64,000 nt of DNA, from contig OU862919.1 of the NCBI GenBank assembly GCA_917880885.1, positions 55,527,058 to 55,591,057 of the forward strand, read 5' to 3'. Below the pieces are notes generated by a model. That model did not search any database, had not been told where the DNA came from, and was given only the letters and a program-made list of their open reading frames with translations. Source of the stretch: Limnephilus marmoratus. Lineage: Eukaryota > Arthropoda > Insecta > Trichoptera > Limnephilidae. Numbering within the stretch: the first letter of the stretch is position 1; each line of letters opens with the position of its first letter. The position numbers and the translations under genes are program-made. Of the stretch, positions 1 to 10,440 are shown in pieces.

Positions 1-2656
1 TACTGATCCCTCAATATAAATATTTAAAAAATCTTTTGTAATCCTACATGTATTTAAAATTACTGCTTTTTGCATTTTTATATACAAATTCTTTGACAAA
101 TCTAATATGCTTAAATTTTGAATCAGATTCCTAGGTATTATGCCAGTGGCCGAAATAACAAATGGTAATACTTTTATAGTCCGAGAATGCCAAATTCTTT
201 TAATCTCATTTCCTTAATCTGTGTATTTTCTAATTTTTTCAGAAACAGTTTTTTGAATATTACAGGAATTTGGAATAGCTACATCAATGATATAAGTTAT
301 TTTTTTAATTTTGTCATGTAAAACTATATCAGGTCTATTATGACTAATTGTTCTGTCTGTTAGTATAGTTTTATCATAATATATTTTATAAAATTCATTT
401 TCTATAAATGAATTTGGTTCATATTCATAATAAGGTACTACATTACGGCAATCAATCAAGTTATGTTTAATTACCAAACTTTGGTGAATTATTTTTAAAA
501 CCTGATTGTGCCTAAATGTATACTCAGAAGGCGCTAATATAGAACATCCCGATATAATATGTTCTATAGTTTCGGGAAAAGCCAAACATTTTCTACATAA
601 ATCATCAATTTGATTTATATCTTTGATTATATGCTTTCTATAATTTTTAGTATATATAATGACTCTATCTTGAATGGCAAGCATATATCCTTCTATTTCT
701 GCGCTCAACTCTCCAATACTCAACCATTTGTTTGACGAAAGTTTGTCAACATACGTTTGGTTGAGATAATTGAAGTGTTTTGCGTGAATAATTTTATTTG
801 ACCAGGAATCTAATAATTCCTGGTTAGTATTTATAAGAATGTTGGCATTCTCGTCATATAAATTTAAAGGTGTAATATTTCTATCTGCCTTGCAAATTAT
901 TTTGTGCATTTCTGAGCTATTAGCTTTCCTATGGAAAAAATTTCTAAGCATTTTTACCTGATTGTGTTTCAAAGATGTTATTTTGACTACACCTCTACCT
1001 CCTAAATTTCTAGGTAAATTAATTCGTTCTATAGCTGAATTTGGATGATGGCAATTAAATTTTGTTAACGTAGTTCTAATTAATCGTTCTAAACTATCTA
1101 AATCTGTATTGGACCATTTAATTATGCCAAATGAGTACGTTAGTAGAGGTATTGCCCAAGTATTTATTGCTTTTACTAAATTTTTAGCAGATAGATTGCA
1201 TTTTAAAATTTTTCTGATCCTAGTTTGAAATTTAATCCTAATATCATTTTTAATACTAGTGTGATCTAATCTATTCGATTGCGGGTATCCTAAATATTTA
1301 TAAACCTCATCCCCTTTCATACTTTGAATTTTGAAATTTCTAAATATACCCTCGTCTCCATCTACAATTTTGCCTTTCTCTATATGGATAGTTTTACATT
1401 TATCTAAACCAAAAGTCATTTTAATATCATCTGAAAAAATTTTAACTACCTTAATCATTTTCTCTAAATTTGATTCAGAATTTGAAAATAATTTTATATC
1501 ATCCATATATAATAGATGTGAAACTATACTACTCTCTCTTGTATTACCCTTAATTTTTATTCCAAACTTGCTTTTAATTAACATTTTAGAAAGGGGATTC
1601 AATGCTAAGCAAAACCAAAGAGGGCTCAATGAGTCTCCTTGAAAAATCCCTCTTTTTATTGAAATGCCCGGTACTACTATTTTCTTACCTTTTAAATTAA
1701 CTAGCAAATCTGTATTCCAAAAGGACATAATATTTTTCAAAAAGCTAATTATAATTGGGTTAACTTTATATATTTTTAATATTTTGATTAGCCACGAGTG
1801 CGGGACACTATCAAAAGCTTTTTGATAATCTATATAACAAGTATGTAAATTACGCTTTTGATTTTGAATTTGTTTTAAAATTACAGAATCAATAACTAAC
1901 TGTTCTTTACATCCCATATGTTTTCTGCGACAACCTTTTTGTTGTTCAGATAAAATATTTTTTTCATCCAAATGAGTATATATATTAAATCTGTCAAGCA
2001 AGAGGTTAAAATTTTGTATATTGTCGGTAGACATGTAATGGGTCTATATTGAGAGGGATTATTAATATGTTCGCTCTTAGGCAACATATAAGTAATGCCC
2101 TTAGTTAGAAAATTAGGAAAATTTTGAGGTTCTCTGACAAGTTTTGAAAGATTTTTTGCAAAAAGAGGATGTAAAGTAGTTAGACGTTTGTACCAAAAAT
2201 TATGTATCCAATCGCAACCCGTGGCTTTCCAATTATGAGTATTTTTTATAATTTTGGCTAACAATTCAACCGATATATCAGAAAAACTCATTTGTTCAAT
2301 GTCTGAACAATTGAGTTCTTCATTTTCTATCCAGTTACCTGCCTCATTATGTTTTATATCTTTACTCCAAATGTTTGTCCAAAATCGCGCATATCTGATT
2401 CAGATGGCAACGGAATATTATTATTCGAAATAATATTCTGTTTATCGTCAAGTTTGGAATAAAATATTTTCTCATTTTTCTGAAATAATCTATTATTATT
2501 TCTTTTATTATACGTATAATTATATCTTTTTAATCTACTAGCTTTTACACCTAATTTTTGTTTTAATAAATCTAATAAATCATTGATTATATTTTCATTA
2601 TTATTACTACCAATGCTATAACCAAATTTTCTCCCAATTTCATCTACATATCTCAA
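1..2656 (-). pseudogene. RT and restriction-like endonuclease domains of RLE LINE, frameshifted
   Basis: Segments: 2354-2656 (linker), 1896-2291 (start of RT, with NWKATGCDWIHNFWYKR and QYRPITCLPTIYK), 214-2034 (RT core to endonuclease) and 1-213 (C-terminal tail). Visible motifs are CYIDYQKAFDSVPHSWL (RT motif A), GIFQGDSLSPLWFCLALNPL (motif B), LLYMDDIKLFS (motif C, 1498-1509), a Cys-x2-Cys-x9-His-x4-Cys knuckle (CRKC...HIISGC, near 545-600) and RPDIVL...YIIDVAIP, the PD..D core of the endonuclease, near 280-330. The region 2291-2400 reads FWTNIWSKDIKHNE in the third frame, a typical pre-RT motif. Frameshifts near 2395 and 2010 and a stop at 214-216 make it non-functional as it stands. Confidence 0.85.
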
Positions 2657-2680
2657 AATATTCCTACTTCTATTTCCATT

Positions 2681-3580
2681 TTAATATTCAATTACTCTAG
2701 CTATACTACTTCTTAAAAATACTACATCATTTTCTAATCTAATCTGCCATTCTGGTTTACTATAACTATATGATCTATCATCAGAGGATATTAATTTAAC
2801 TCCTAACTTATTACATATAGTGATAGCACTAGCGTACACTATTGTATGAAGATCTAAAAAACTAATATCGTCAAATATTATTTTTGGTAAAATTAAATTA
2901 TTTAATTCAGAAATTAATTTAGATAATTTCTTTGACGTATGCAATTTTGGTAATTTTGGTCTAACTGTGGGCTCTATATCTATATATCTATTTATATTAT
3001 TTTGAAGCAAGTTAGCTAATTCTATTACATTATTATCTAGTAAGTTTAAATTTGCAATATTGATTTCCCTAAGATTATGAATAATGTCTAAGTTATTTGA
3101 ATCTACTCTAATATCATTGGATTCTTCTACTAGAATATTAGCTAAACTATCTTCATTCAATGCATCTGATATAACATTACTACTCGTATTAATTTGATCT
3201 AAATTATTCTCCAATTGCAATCTATCTGCTACTTCTTTTCTTATCTGATTTAATGTTACTACAGGAATTAAATTATTTTTGAAAATTGACCTTTTTTGGT
3301 CAGCTAATCTTTGTTCGTTTACTTGGGCAACCGGATAATTTTGTGAGAAAAGTAAATGTAATTTTTTCCTATACAATAACATATCTGTTTCTAGTTTAGT
3401 TACATAAAAATATGAACGAACGATGAACATATTGACATCGTTCGTCCATTTCATACGCTGCCTAGGAATACCTGCTTTTGTTTTTTGGGGTCTCAGATTA
3501 TCAATGTTCATCTGTATAGATGACATAATAAACCCATTTTCATTTCCGTTGGTTGAAAATGACATTGTGTCACCTTTCAA
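2681..3580 (-). CDS. N-terminal part of RLE LINE ORF, Myb-like DNA-binding region
   Basis: 299 codons from ATG at 3580 to a TAA at 2681-2683. Residues about 35-60 (KAGIPRQRMKWTNDVNMFIV) resemble the Myb-like segment found at the N-terminus of RLE-type LINE proteins, which helps target-site binding. The rest is Asn/Leu/Ile-rich without a recognised fold. The stop is probably a lesion and not a true end, because the same frame stays open beyond it down to 2354 and then joins the RT region through a frameshift. The upstream ATG at 3580 lies before an AT-rich non-coding stretch, so it is the likely start of the whole ORF. Confidence 0.7.
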   Translation of the reverse strand: MKGDTMSFSTNGNENGFIMSSIQMNIDNLRPQKTKAGIPRQRMKWTNDVNMFIVRSYFYVTKLETDMLLYRKKLHLLFSQNYPVAQVNEQRLADQKRSIFKNNLIPVVTLNQIRKEVADRLQLENNLDQINTSSNVISDALNEDSLANILVEESNDIRVDSNNLDIIHNLREINIANLNLLDNNVIELANLLQNNINRYIDIEPTVRPKLPKLHTSKKLSKLISELNNLILPKIIFDDISFLDLHTIVYASAITICNKLGVKLISSDDRSYSYSKPEWQIRLENDVVFLRSSIARVIEY

Positions 3581-3600
3581 AACAACTTGGAAATGATTTA

Positions 3601-4139
3601 TTAATTATTATTAATTCCTACATTCCAGTAACCAAGCAACTGTCGTCGTTACCTAGTGTCAACAAATAGTTTTCAATATCTCCAAATTAAATATTTTAAT
3701 GTAAACTACCCTTCAATACTACAAATCTATAATATATATTATATTGTAGAATAATGTTATCAAAATAAAATATATAATTAAATTTACCTACAAAATATAT
3801 TTCAACGTAATCTCAAAATATAGTTGTTTACCTTGGTTACTGAAGTCCTCACAAAAGGAAAAATTTATTTTGTATTTATTTACCTAAATATCCTACGGTT
3901 TACTGGCAGTTTATTTATTACGTTATCTAATATACTTATTTTCAAATATTTATATGTTTTGGGATCAAAGCTAATTCTTTTCTATCTGATACAATAAAAA
4001 AATCAGAGAGCTAAAATACAAGCAAACGTCAAGGCTTGCGTTGCTAAGCAACAAATTATTCATTATTATTAATTAATTAATTATTATTATTAAAAAAAAT
4101 TTGCAATTTAATTTAATCTGTACAACTTCTAATTTTATT
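3601..4139. other. AT-rich non-coding stretch upstream of the RLE LINE
   Basis: No coding signal. It probably includes the 5' UTR of the RLE LINE, whose ORF starts at 3580 on the - strand. I see no sharp 5' boundary or target duplication. Short tracts of (TTA)n occur near 4060-4095. Confidence 0.4.
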
Positions 4140-4290
4140 TATCAACCATTACAAATGTATAATTTCAAATCTGTAAACTTCACCCGCCATAACACAGGGA
4201 TATCCCTAGCATGGCGGATGAAACACCACAAAAAAACTATGCAATGTACAATATTCTTATAAATAAATAAATAAATAAAAATTAAAAATA
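4140..4290 (+). mobile_element. 3' tail of a truncated LINE with hairpin and (AAAT)n end
   Basis: A stem-loop CCGCCAT (4184-4190) / ATGGCGG (4211-4217) encloses the palindrome AGGGATATCCCT (4196-4207). It is followed by an AT-rich tail ending in (AAAT)n at about 4259-4282. A hairpin close to a short tandem tail is common at LINE 3' ends, where it is recognised by the RT. No coding part of this element is present, so the clade is unknown. Confidence 0.4.
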
Positions 4291-4645
4291 TTCCAGAAGT
4301 GTCTGCATTCGGGAGAATAAAACAAGAAATTTTGTTATTTTAAGTACAAAATACATTTGAACCTCATTGCAGAGTGATAAATTCTCTCAGTATCGCTCTG
4401 GTGAAGACCACCCTTCAAAAACTAAACATTCGAGGAATGGCTTTATCTGATCTGATTCGCCAAATTCAGCCAATTTTTTTATTATTTTTTTTATTGAATC
4501 ATATAACAAGGTTACAATTTTACAACATAATATAAACATCAATATTTCAATCACTCTCCTAATAAAGCAGCTGCTTGTGTTTAGGAGAGGATAACTAAAT
4601 ATTTGTACATTAGTTTAAATTAAACAAAAAATATAAAATATAAGG
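4291..4645. other. unassigned AT-rich spacer
   Basis: Nothing coding is recognised. A T-rich tract near 4480-4500 and an ATCACTCTCC...GGAGAGGATAACT near-inverted pair (4550-4595) are the only local structure. Confidence 0.3.
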
Positions 4646-4830
4646 ATAGAGGGTCGCCGAGGGCCTGGTAGGAGACAAATGTCTTGGCTGCGTAAAACAC
4701 GAGAGTGGACCGGCATTAGAAGTGTGGAGGAGCTATTCCGGACAGCGCAAGACAGAGAGACATTTTCAATAGTGATCGCCAACGTCGGGGGGACCTGATA
4801 CGGCACACAGAGAAGAAGAAGAAAAAATAT
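4646..4830 (+). pseudogene. C-terminal fragment of a LINE RT protein with GAAGAA tail
   Basis: The + strand reads IEGRRGPGRRQMSWLRKTRE followed by WTGIRSVEELFRTAQDRETF and a short tail, a C-terminal block I recognise from LINE polymerases (GRR-rich, SWLRxxxxWT, LFRxAQDR). It ends at a stop near 4798, followed by a GAAGAAGAAGAAAAA tail that marks the element's 3' end. The copy is heavily 5'-truncated, as expected from incomplete target-primed reverse transcription. It lies opposite in orientation to the flanking LINEs. The clade is not assigned. Confidence 0.6.
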
Positions 4831-5927
4831 TAGTAACAAAAAATATTAGTGATTTTATGAGAAAATACAGATAAAAGTAATAAAAATAAAGGTGAGTTAA
4901 TAAATGATTCAAAGAATTGATAAGGCAAAAACATATTTCTAAACAATAAGTTATGAGGTGGTACTAGAGTATTTTAATTTAATTTTATTTTATATGTGTC
5001 GTAGTTTTCTTCCGATCGTATATCAAAGGGAAATTTATTAAATAATTTTATACCCTTGCGTATATAGTGATGATGTGCTGTTGTGGTTCGTACTAGTGGC
5101 ACGGTTAGTCCTCCAACAGATATTATTCTTTTGCTAATATTTAATTGTGGTAAATTATTTTTAATAAAGAAATCTTTATGTTTGATAATTTGTAATAGTG
5201 CAATTTTGTCATAAATTTTTGTAAGTGGGGGAATCGGGAAATCTTGAAAAACATTTATAATTGGGTAGTAATAGGGCTTTTTTAAAATGATTTTTATTAA
5301 TATTTTTTTAATTGTTTCCAATGGGAGTAGGGATGATTTATATGCACCCCCCAAGCCACGATTCCATAATAAATATATTTTAGCATTTTTAATGATACAG
5401 TATTTCTTAGTCTAAAAAATATATAGATCAGTTTTCTCATTCTGTCTACTGTGGAATTTATTTGACTTTTTCATTTGATGTTATTATCGATAATTATTTC
5501 AAGATATTTTATTTCTTCTTTACTACTAATGTGTATACAGTTTTGAGTTACAGGGTGCGATTCTAAGGAGGCAATTTCTTTCGTGAATTTTTATGTTTAG
5601 ATTTATATTTGAGATATTCCTTGTTAGGCTATAAGGTATAAAATGGGTTTTTTTCGACATTTAGCGTCAATAAGTTTTCGTCAAACCATAGTTTTACGAT
5701 ATTTATTGCATTATTAGATGATACTTCGACCTCATTCCAAGAATTCCCTTCAATAGTTATCACTGTATCATCTGCGTAAGATATAATGCTTCCAATGATT
5801 GGAAGTTCAAAAAGTTCATTTACATATAATATGAATAGTAAAAGTCCTAAAACAGTTCCTTGTGGAATTCCGAAATCTATATTTTCTAATAAAATAAAAT
5901 ACTTTTTTGTTTAAAACCACGAAATTT

Positions 5928-5988
5928 ATTAATTTATGAACCAACGGGTTTCGCTTATATTAAGCCTCTTCAGGGTACAAATTAATAC
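5928..5988 (-). ncRNA. candidate hammerhead ribozyme, - strand copy
   Basis: The - strand holds CUGAAGA (complement of 5967-5973), a GGCUU/AAGC stem II with a short loop, then GAAA (complement of 5949-5952), as in the conserved hammerhead core CUGANGA...GAAA. A short CC/GG stem III with a CGUU loop follows, then UU at the expected cleavage position. Stem I can form between 5978-5987 and 5929-5938, ten pairs including one G.U. Hammerheads with a very short stem III are known in Penelope-like elements. The U at position 17, instead of the usual C, may lower activity. This is a fold drawn by eye. Confidence 0.4.
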
Positions 5989-6045
5989 TGTACCCTGAAG
6001 AGGCTTACGAAAAGCGAAACCCGTTGGTTCATAAATTAATATATT
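5981..6045 (+). ncRNA. candidate hammerhead ribozyme, + strand copy (weaker)
   Basis: The inverted partner of the - strand motif: CTGAAGA at 5995-6001, a GCTT/AAGC stem II closed over ACGA, GAAA at 6016-6019, then CCCGTTGGTTC. Only a 6-bp AUUAAU stem I (5981-5986 with 6035-6040) is seen, so self-cleavage is less convincing than on the other strand. The two copies share a common centre at about 5980-5990. Confidence 0.25.
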
Positions 6046-7099
6046 TCGTGGTTTTATACAAAAAAGTGTTAAAATATACAATGTAATACATTATTTTAAC
6101 AATAATAATATTGGTTTAAGGGTTGGCAACATTTTGTATGTGGCAACCCATTTTAGTTCTTTTGTTTTTTCTCTGTGGTCCAAGCGTTCTTCTCTTGTTT
6201 TCATGTAATATGTACATCTTAAAATAAAACCAGTTATTAAAGTGTTATATTTCTTTTTATTAACTCAGTAGATTACAACAAAAAGTATTTTATTTTATTA
6301 AATATGTCAAACCACAAAGTGTTGCTTTCTACAATAATATCTATATTTTCTAATTCACTTAGTTCGTCATTTACTTTTACCTGTTGAGTTCTTTGATAGA
6401 GATAATTTTTTAACCATATTTTAGCTTTGCCAGTTATTCCTATATTATTTAGTTTATTAATTAATTTTGAATGTGAGACTTCAAAAAGCTTTACGGAGGT
6501 CAATGAATATACTTAAGCATTTTTTGCCTCTATCTAATGTTTTGTAAATAAGCTTGGTTAATTCTGCAATTCCGTCTTGAGTGCTAAGTTTATCTCTGAA
6601 ACCGTATTGACTAGGGTTAATACATTTTTGGTTATCAATATAATCAGTAATTTATTTTTTTTATTATTTTTTCGTCTATTTTTGCAATGTTGGATAATAA
6701 GGGGCGGTAATTGTTTACTTCTTTTGTATCTCCGGATTTATATACTGGGATTATAATGGCTTTTTTTGTAATTTGACGGAAATATTCCATATTTAGTGCT
6801 TACGTTAATTATATGCGTAATCGGTTTGGTCAGGAAATTGCAGTATTTTTTCAAGAATTCCGTAGTTATACCGTCGTATACTGGCGCATTACCATTTTTA
6901 AGTGATTGTATTATGTTTTCAATATTTTTTTCTGTGGTCGGTTTAAAAATTGAAAGATTGTTATTTGTTATTTTATCTTCATGTATGTCATCAGGTTGAT
7001 GATTTTGGTCAATTTCGTATGCAAGTTTTTGACCGACGGTAGCGAAAAATTTGTTCAAAATATTTGCGCACATTTTTGGTTCACAGATAGCATTTATTT

Positions 7100-7285
7100 T
7101 AGTTCCATACAAGAACAACATGTCAACCTACTAGAGACCAAATGGGAATATAATTCACCGACTCCAGATATTTTCATATCAGAGGGTTCGGCTCTGTGGC
7201 ATTTCTAATTGAACCTATAAATCCTACCGATCCCTCAATATAAATATTTAAAAAATCCTTTGTAATCCTACATGTATTTAAAATG
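7100..7285 (-). mobile_element. 5'-truncated 3' fragment of the RLE LINE inserted in LINE-B
   Basis: Positions 7226-7281 are almost identical to 3-58, the C-terminal coding end of the RLE LINE at the left edge. From here the frame continues as IEGSVGFIGSIRNATEP and stops, followed by a 3' UTR to about 7100, so this copy supplies the terminus missing from the first one. It interrupts LINE-B between NVIIKNFNKIS and INAICEPKMCANI. The exact target duplication is not resolved. Confidence 0.7.
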
Positions 7286-8543
7286 ACTGATTTTGTTAAA
7301 GTTTTTGATTATGACATTTATTGTAGAATTATTTTTATTATTTTTATTCATTACTTCGTTTATAGTGTTCCGTGTTTTTTTAGGGTTTTCCTTTGTCAGG
7401 ATTATTTTCTCCCTGTAATATTTTTCTTTTGTGTCTTTGATAATTTTAAGGAGTTTGTTCCGGAATATTTTGTATTCGTTTTTTACTCGACTATTGGTAG
7501 GCTTTTTTTTTCCATGCATGAAAAGTTTTTCTTTTTTCCGGATAGATATGAGTAATCCTTGCGTAATCCATGGTTTGATTTTCCCTAATTTAGAATTAGA
7601 TTGATTATTTGTAAAGGTTGTACAGTCTGCGATATGAGCATTTAAAGTTTCTTCAAAGAAGTTTGCGCACATGTCCGGGTTTTGGCAATTAAGTATTTAC
7701 GACCAAGATTCGTTACGTAATTTATTATTTAATTTTAAATTGTTCAGTTTGGAAATTATGTTAATATTTTTTCTAGAGTCATTTAATCCTGAGTTTTTAT
7801 TTAAATCATAAATAAAAATATTTGTATTGTGATCTGTTATATCATTTTTCCATATAACAGATTTAATTTTTTTTGTGTGTTCAATATTGCTCCATATGTG
7901 GTCCAGGCGTGATGGCGATTGGTTTGCAAATTCTCTTGTGAAATTATTTACATATGATATAAAGTTCATTTCATTCACAGCATTTATATAAATTATTTTA
8001 TTTTTACCGTATTTAAATCACATATTACGATACAATTTAAATGGTTTTTGTTACATAGTATTTTTTTAAATTTTTCTATAAATAATGGTACATCGGAGCT
8101 GTATGTTCGATATATTGCGATTATATTGAATGGCATATTATTTAAAACAAAATTAAATGACAAACAGTTGGCGTTGCATATGTGTATTTCGGTAATATTG
8201 ATATCAGTAAATTTTTCTTAAGCGTGTACTACAATTCCACTATTTTTATTAATCTGATAATTTGTATTGTAATTTTTATACTTTGGGATGATTGGTATAT
8301 TTATGTTTGCATGTATGTGCGCCTTGGATAGTATTATGAAATCAGGTTGTGAACATAATGTATTTAGGGATACCAGAAGTTGATCCATGTTTCTATTTAT
8401 ACTTCTTATGTTTAGGTGCAAGATTGTTAGTCTATTTATTATGTTGTTATAGATCTTATTGCATTCACTAGCTGCTTCTATATTTCTATCTATTCTTCTA
8501 TATTTAGAATTTTATCAATTTCGCTTATGTTAAAATATTCCAT

Positions 8544-9640
8544 TGCATTTATTTAGGTGTGATAAATTATGTATATATAATTCGAGTAAATGAATAAGTC
8601 GTACTTCTTTTGATAATGATTTCAATATAAAATAGCGTATGTGTGAATATATCAATAGTACAAGTGAACATATACTGTAGAGATTTATTGCATATAGAAC
8701 ATTGACAGCGTGGTATATGTGGTAGTAATGTATATAATAATAATTTTGAAATAATATATCTATAATTAGACTTTATTATTCTATAATTTACTAGCCTTCG
8801 ATAAAAGCAGCTGTGTATTGGTATTGTATTATCTATTTTATGGTAGAAATATAGTAATGTAGAATGTAGATGTAATGTAATATAAAAAGAAACAAAAATG
8901 TAGTACGTAGAAATGTATTGTCACGAAGAGAATATTCAGGTTTTTTATCATCAATATAGAGAATGATTTAAATTTTTTAGTTTTAAATACATATATACTG
9001 ATTTTATAGTATGCAGAATGATGAAAGATATGCCGTTTTTTTAATGTATGTACTATAGAATTATTATTTTTTATATCTTGTGGATATTCAGAAATACATA
9101 CGTATATGTAAGACATTGAGAACAGACATGAGATATTTTTATAGACATCTTTAAAATTTATAACAATATTCCAATTTTTGTTGCGTAAGAGCAAGTATTT
9201 TTTGTGATATTGACAGTTAGTTTGATTATGGACATTTTTTTTTATTTGTTAGTATCATTTTGTAAATCTCACTGTTCTCCATCGTCTTCCTCACAACATA
9301 TCCAAATTGGCTATAAAAGCATAGTGCCAGCCAGTTCAAAATCTTGTAAAAATAATAATCATGAAAACCTTTTTCAGGCTTGAAAATTTCAAAAAAATAT
9401 TATTTCGCTAGTTGATCAGACGAATAGATTTTTAAAAAATCTGTTGTTAGTACATTAATTCGTAATAAATATTAAACCTAAGTACCTTCTACTCAGATCC
9501 TTTTGTATAACCCTTTTCCAAGATCGTTTAATCAAAATCAAAACCTCAAGGATTCCGACTTATTTTTTGATACACGCAGCACCTTTAGTAGAAAACTAAA
9601 GGCTGTTTTCCTACAAAGCACAATAACTTAGACATTACTT
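8544..9640. other. unassigned AT-rich DNA, possible LINE-B 5' UTR
   Basis: No coding signal was found. The part next to 8543 may be the 5' UTR of LINE-B. An open frame on the - strand at 8838-9194 has low-complexity hydrophobic composition and no recognisable motif, so I do not call it. Confidence 0.3.
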
Positions 9641-9742
9641 GGTTTATAATTTTAACTACCTCTCTTTTTTTAAATTTATGTATGACATTATTTTTTATCT
9701 ATATATTTTTGGTCTTACCATCAAAATTTCAAAAATAATCTG

Positions 9743-9799
9743 TAAACTTTATAAGGATATTGCGCACATTTTTAAACTTTATAAGGATATTGCGCACAT
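9743..9799. repeat. two direct copies of a 27-bp segment
   Basis: The segment TAAACTTTATAAGGATATTG plus CGCACAT is present at 9743-9769 and 9773-9799, a 30-bp period. Cause unknown; replication slippage is likely. Confidence 0.8.
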
Positions 9800-9887
9800 C
9801 TCTCTATTTTGTAAAATAATATTCTTATGTATATTCTCCTTTCATATACTCTTTTCAGTATTTAAAAGTAAAAAAATTTGCATATGT

Positions 9888-9959
9888 TTTCATCTGCTGT
9901 TAACGTTAATTCGTGAGAAATAGTTTCATCTGCTGTTAATGTTAATTAGTGAGAAATAG
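9888..9959. repeat. two direct copies of a 36-bp segment
   Basis: Tandem duplication starting TTTCATCTGCTGTTAA, copies at 9888-9923 and 9924-9959, differing at two positions. A recent local duplication. Confidence 0.85.
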
Positions 9960-10026
9960 TTTGGATGCAGGTGAATTCTCTATTAATTGTTTTATATATT
10001 CTTGTCAATTGACATCTGTGTCTGTA

Positions 10027-10042
10027 TTTTCTCCTTAAATAA

Positions 10043-10080
<38 letters not shown>
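10027..10080 (+). repeat. 36-A tract after an AATAAA signal, probable retroposed 3' end
   Basis: AATAAATA at about 10038-10045 runs directly into 36 A residues (10045-10080). A polyadenylation signal immediately followed by pure A suggests the 3' end of a retroposed transcript on the + strand whose body may extend left through 9640-10030. No source gene is recognised. Next to it, 10081-10440 shows no supported feature. Confidence 0.45.
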
Positions 10081-10083
<3 letters not shown>

Positions 10084-10440
10084 ACGTTAACCCTTCTGTT
10101 TAAATTCAATACTTCGTTATGGTGAATTAAATTAAGAAAAGTATTTTATTTATCATCCTGAATAATTCATCTCATCCGCCGCCATTTAATTGGGTTCACC
10201 TTACCTTTAAATTTAGTACCGATGAATATTACATTGCGTCCCAATACTTCATTAGAGAGACTATTTTGGAATATTGTCTCCATTATCATCAAAGAGAAAT
10301 CTAATAGCCATAGGACGCGGGCGGTTGCAATCAAAATATATTTGAAAGCGGATCATCGTCTTATCAAAGAAGTTAGTTCATTTCAGAAATTTATCCACAG
10401 TAAGTAATACTTTTGTGTAACCATAAATCTATCTACATAA

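Larger units (their letters stand above)
1..3600 (-). mobile_element. RLE-type non-LTR retrotransposon (R2/R4-like), broken, runs off the left edge
   Basis: A single-ORF LINE read right to left. The order is an N-terminal Myb-like region (from 3580), a linker, the RT with catalytic YMDD at 1498-1509, a CCHC zinc knuckle and a C-terminal restriction-like endonuclease. Elements of this plan (R2, R4, Dong) nick DNA with the RLE and prime reverse transcription at the nick. Four lesions are visible: an in-frame TAA at 2681-2683, frameshifts near 2390-2410 and near 2000-2035, and a TAA at 214-216, after which the same frame continues to the window edge. The 3' UTR lies outside the window. A 5'-truncated second copy sits at about 7100-7285. 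Family assignment within the RLE group is inference. Confidence 0.85.
5890..6338 (-). mobile_element. 449-bp insertion with 15-bp target duplication and hammerhead-like palindrome
   Basis: The direct repeat ATCTATATTTTCTAA lies at 5875-5889 and again at 6339-6353. Removing one repeat and the DNA between restores the LINE-B RT frame (ENI joined to DFGIPQG), which proves an insertion. Inside are a near-perfect inverted repeat (5917-5979 with 5990-6056) and a second inverted pair, AAAATAAAATACTTTTT near 5892-5908 against AAAAAGTATTTTATTTT near 6279-6295. A long TSD with hammerhead-like ends suggests a Penelope-like element fragment or a related retrozyme-type element. There is no coding capacity. 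Confidence 0.65.
4974..8543 (-). pseudogene. LINE-B: APE-type non-LTR retrotransposon ORF2, broken by frameshifts and two insertions
   Basis: Read right to left. ATG at 8541-8543; endonuclease/phosphatase-like N-terminus with HLNIRSINRNMDQLL (about 8370-8421), VICDLN (about 8010-8030) and SRLDHIWSN (about 7895-7920); linker with KPWITQGLLISIRKKEKLF (about 7525-7580); RT with IFIDLRKAF (about 6490-6515), DFGIPQGTV (about 5850-5876) and YADD (5767-5778); C-terminus with IVAWG and GGAYKSSLLPLETI (4974-5400), ending at 4974. The protein nicks target DNA and reverse-transcribes its own RNA. The frame is interrupted many times. It is the same family as LINE-C at 52.4-55.4 kb. The clade (Jockey/CR1 group) is inference. 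Confidence 0.8.

Noticed and set aside
10222..10407. 61-codon open frame followed by GTAAGTA, as a host exon
   Set aside because: Too short, with no recognisable domain and no acceptor or partner exon that I could support.
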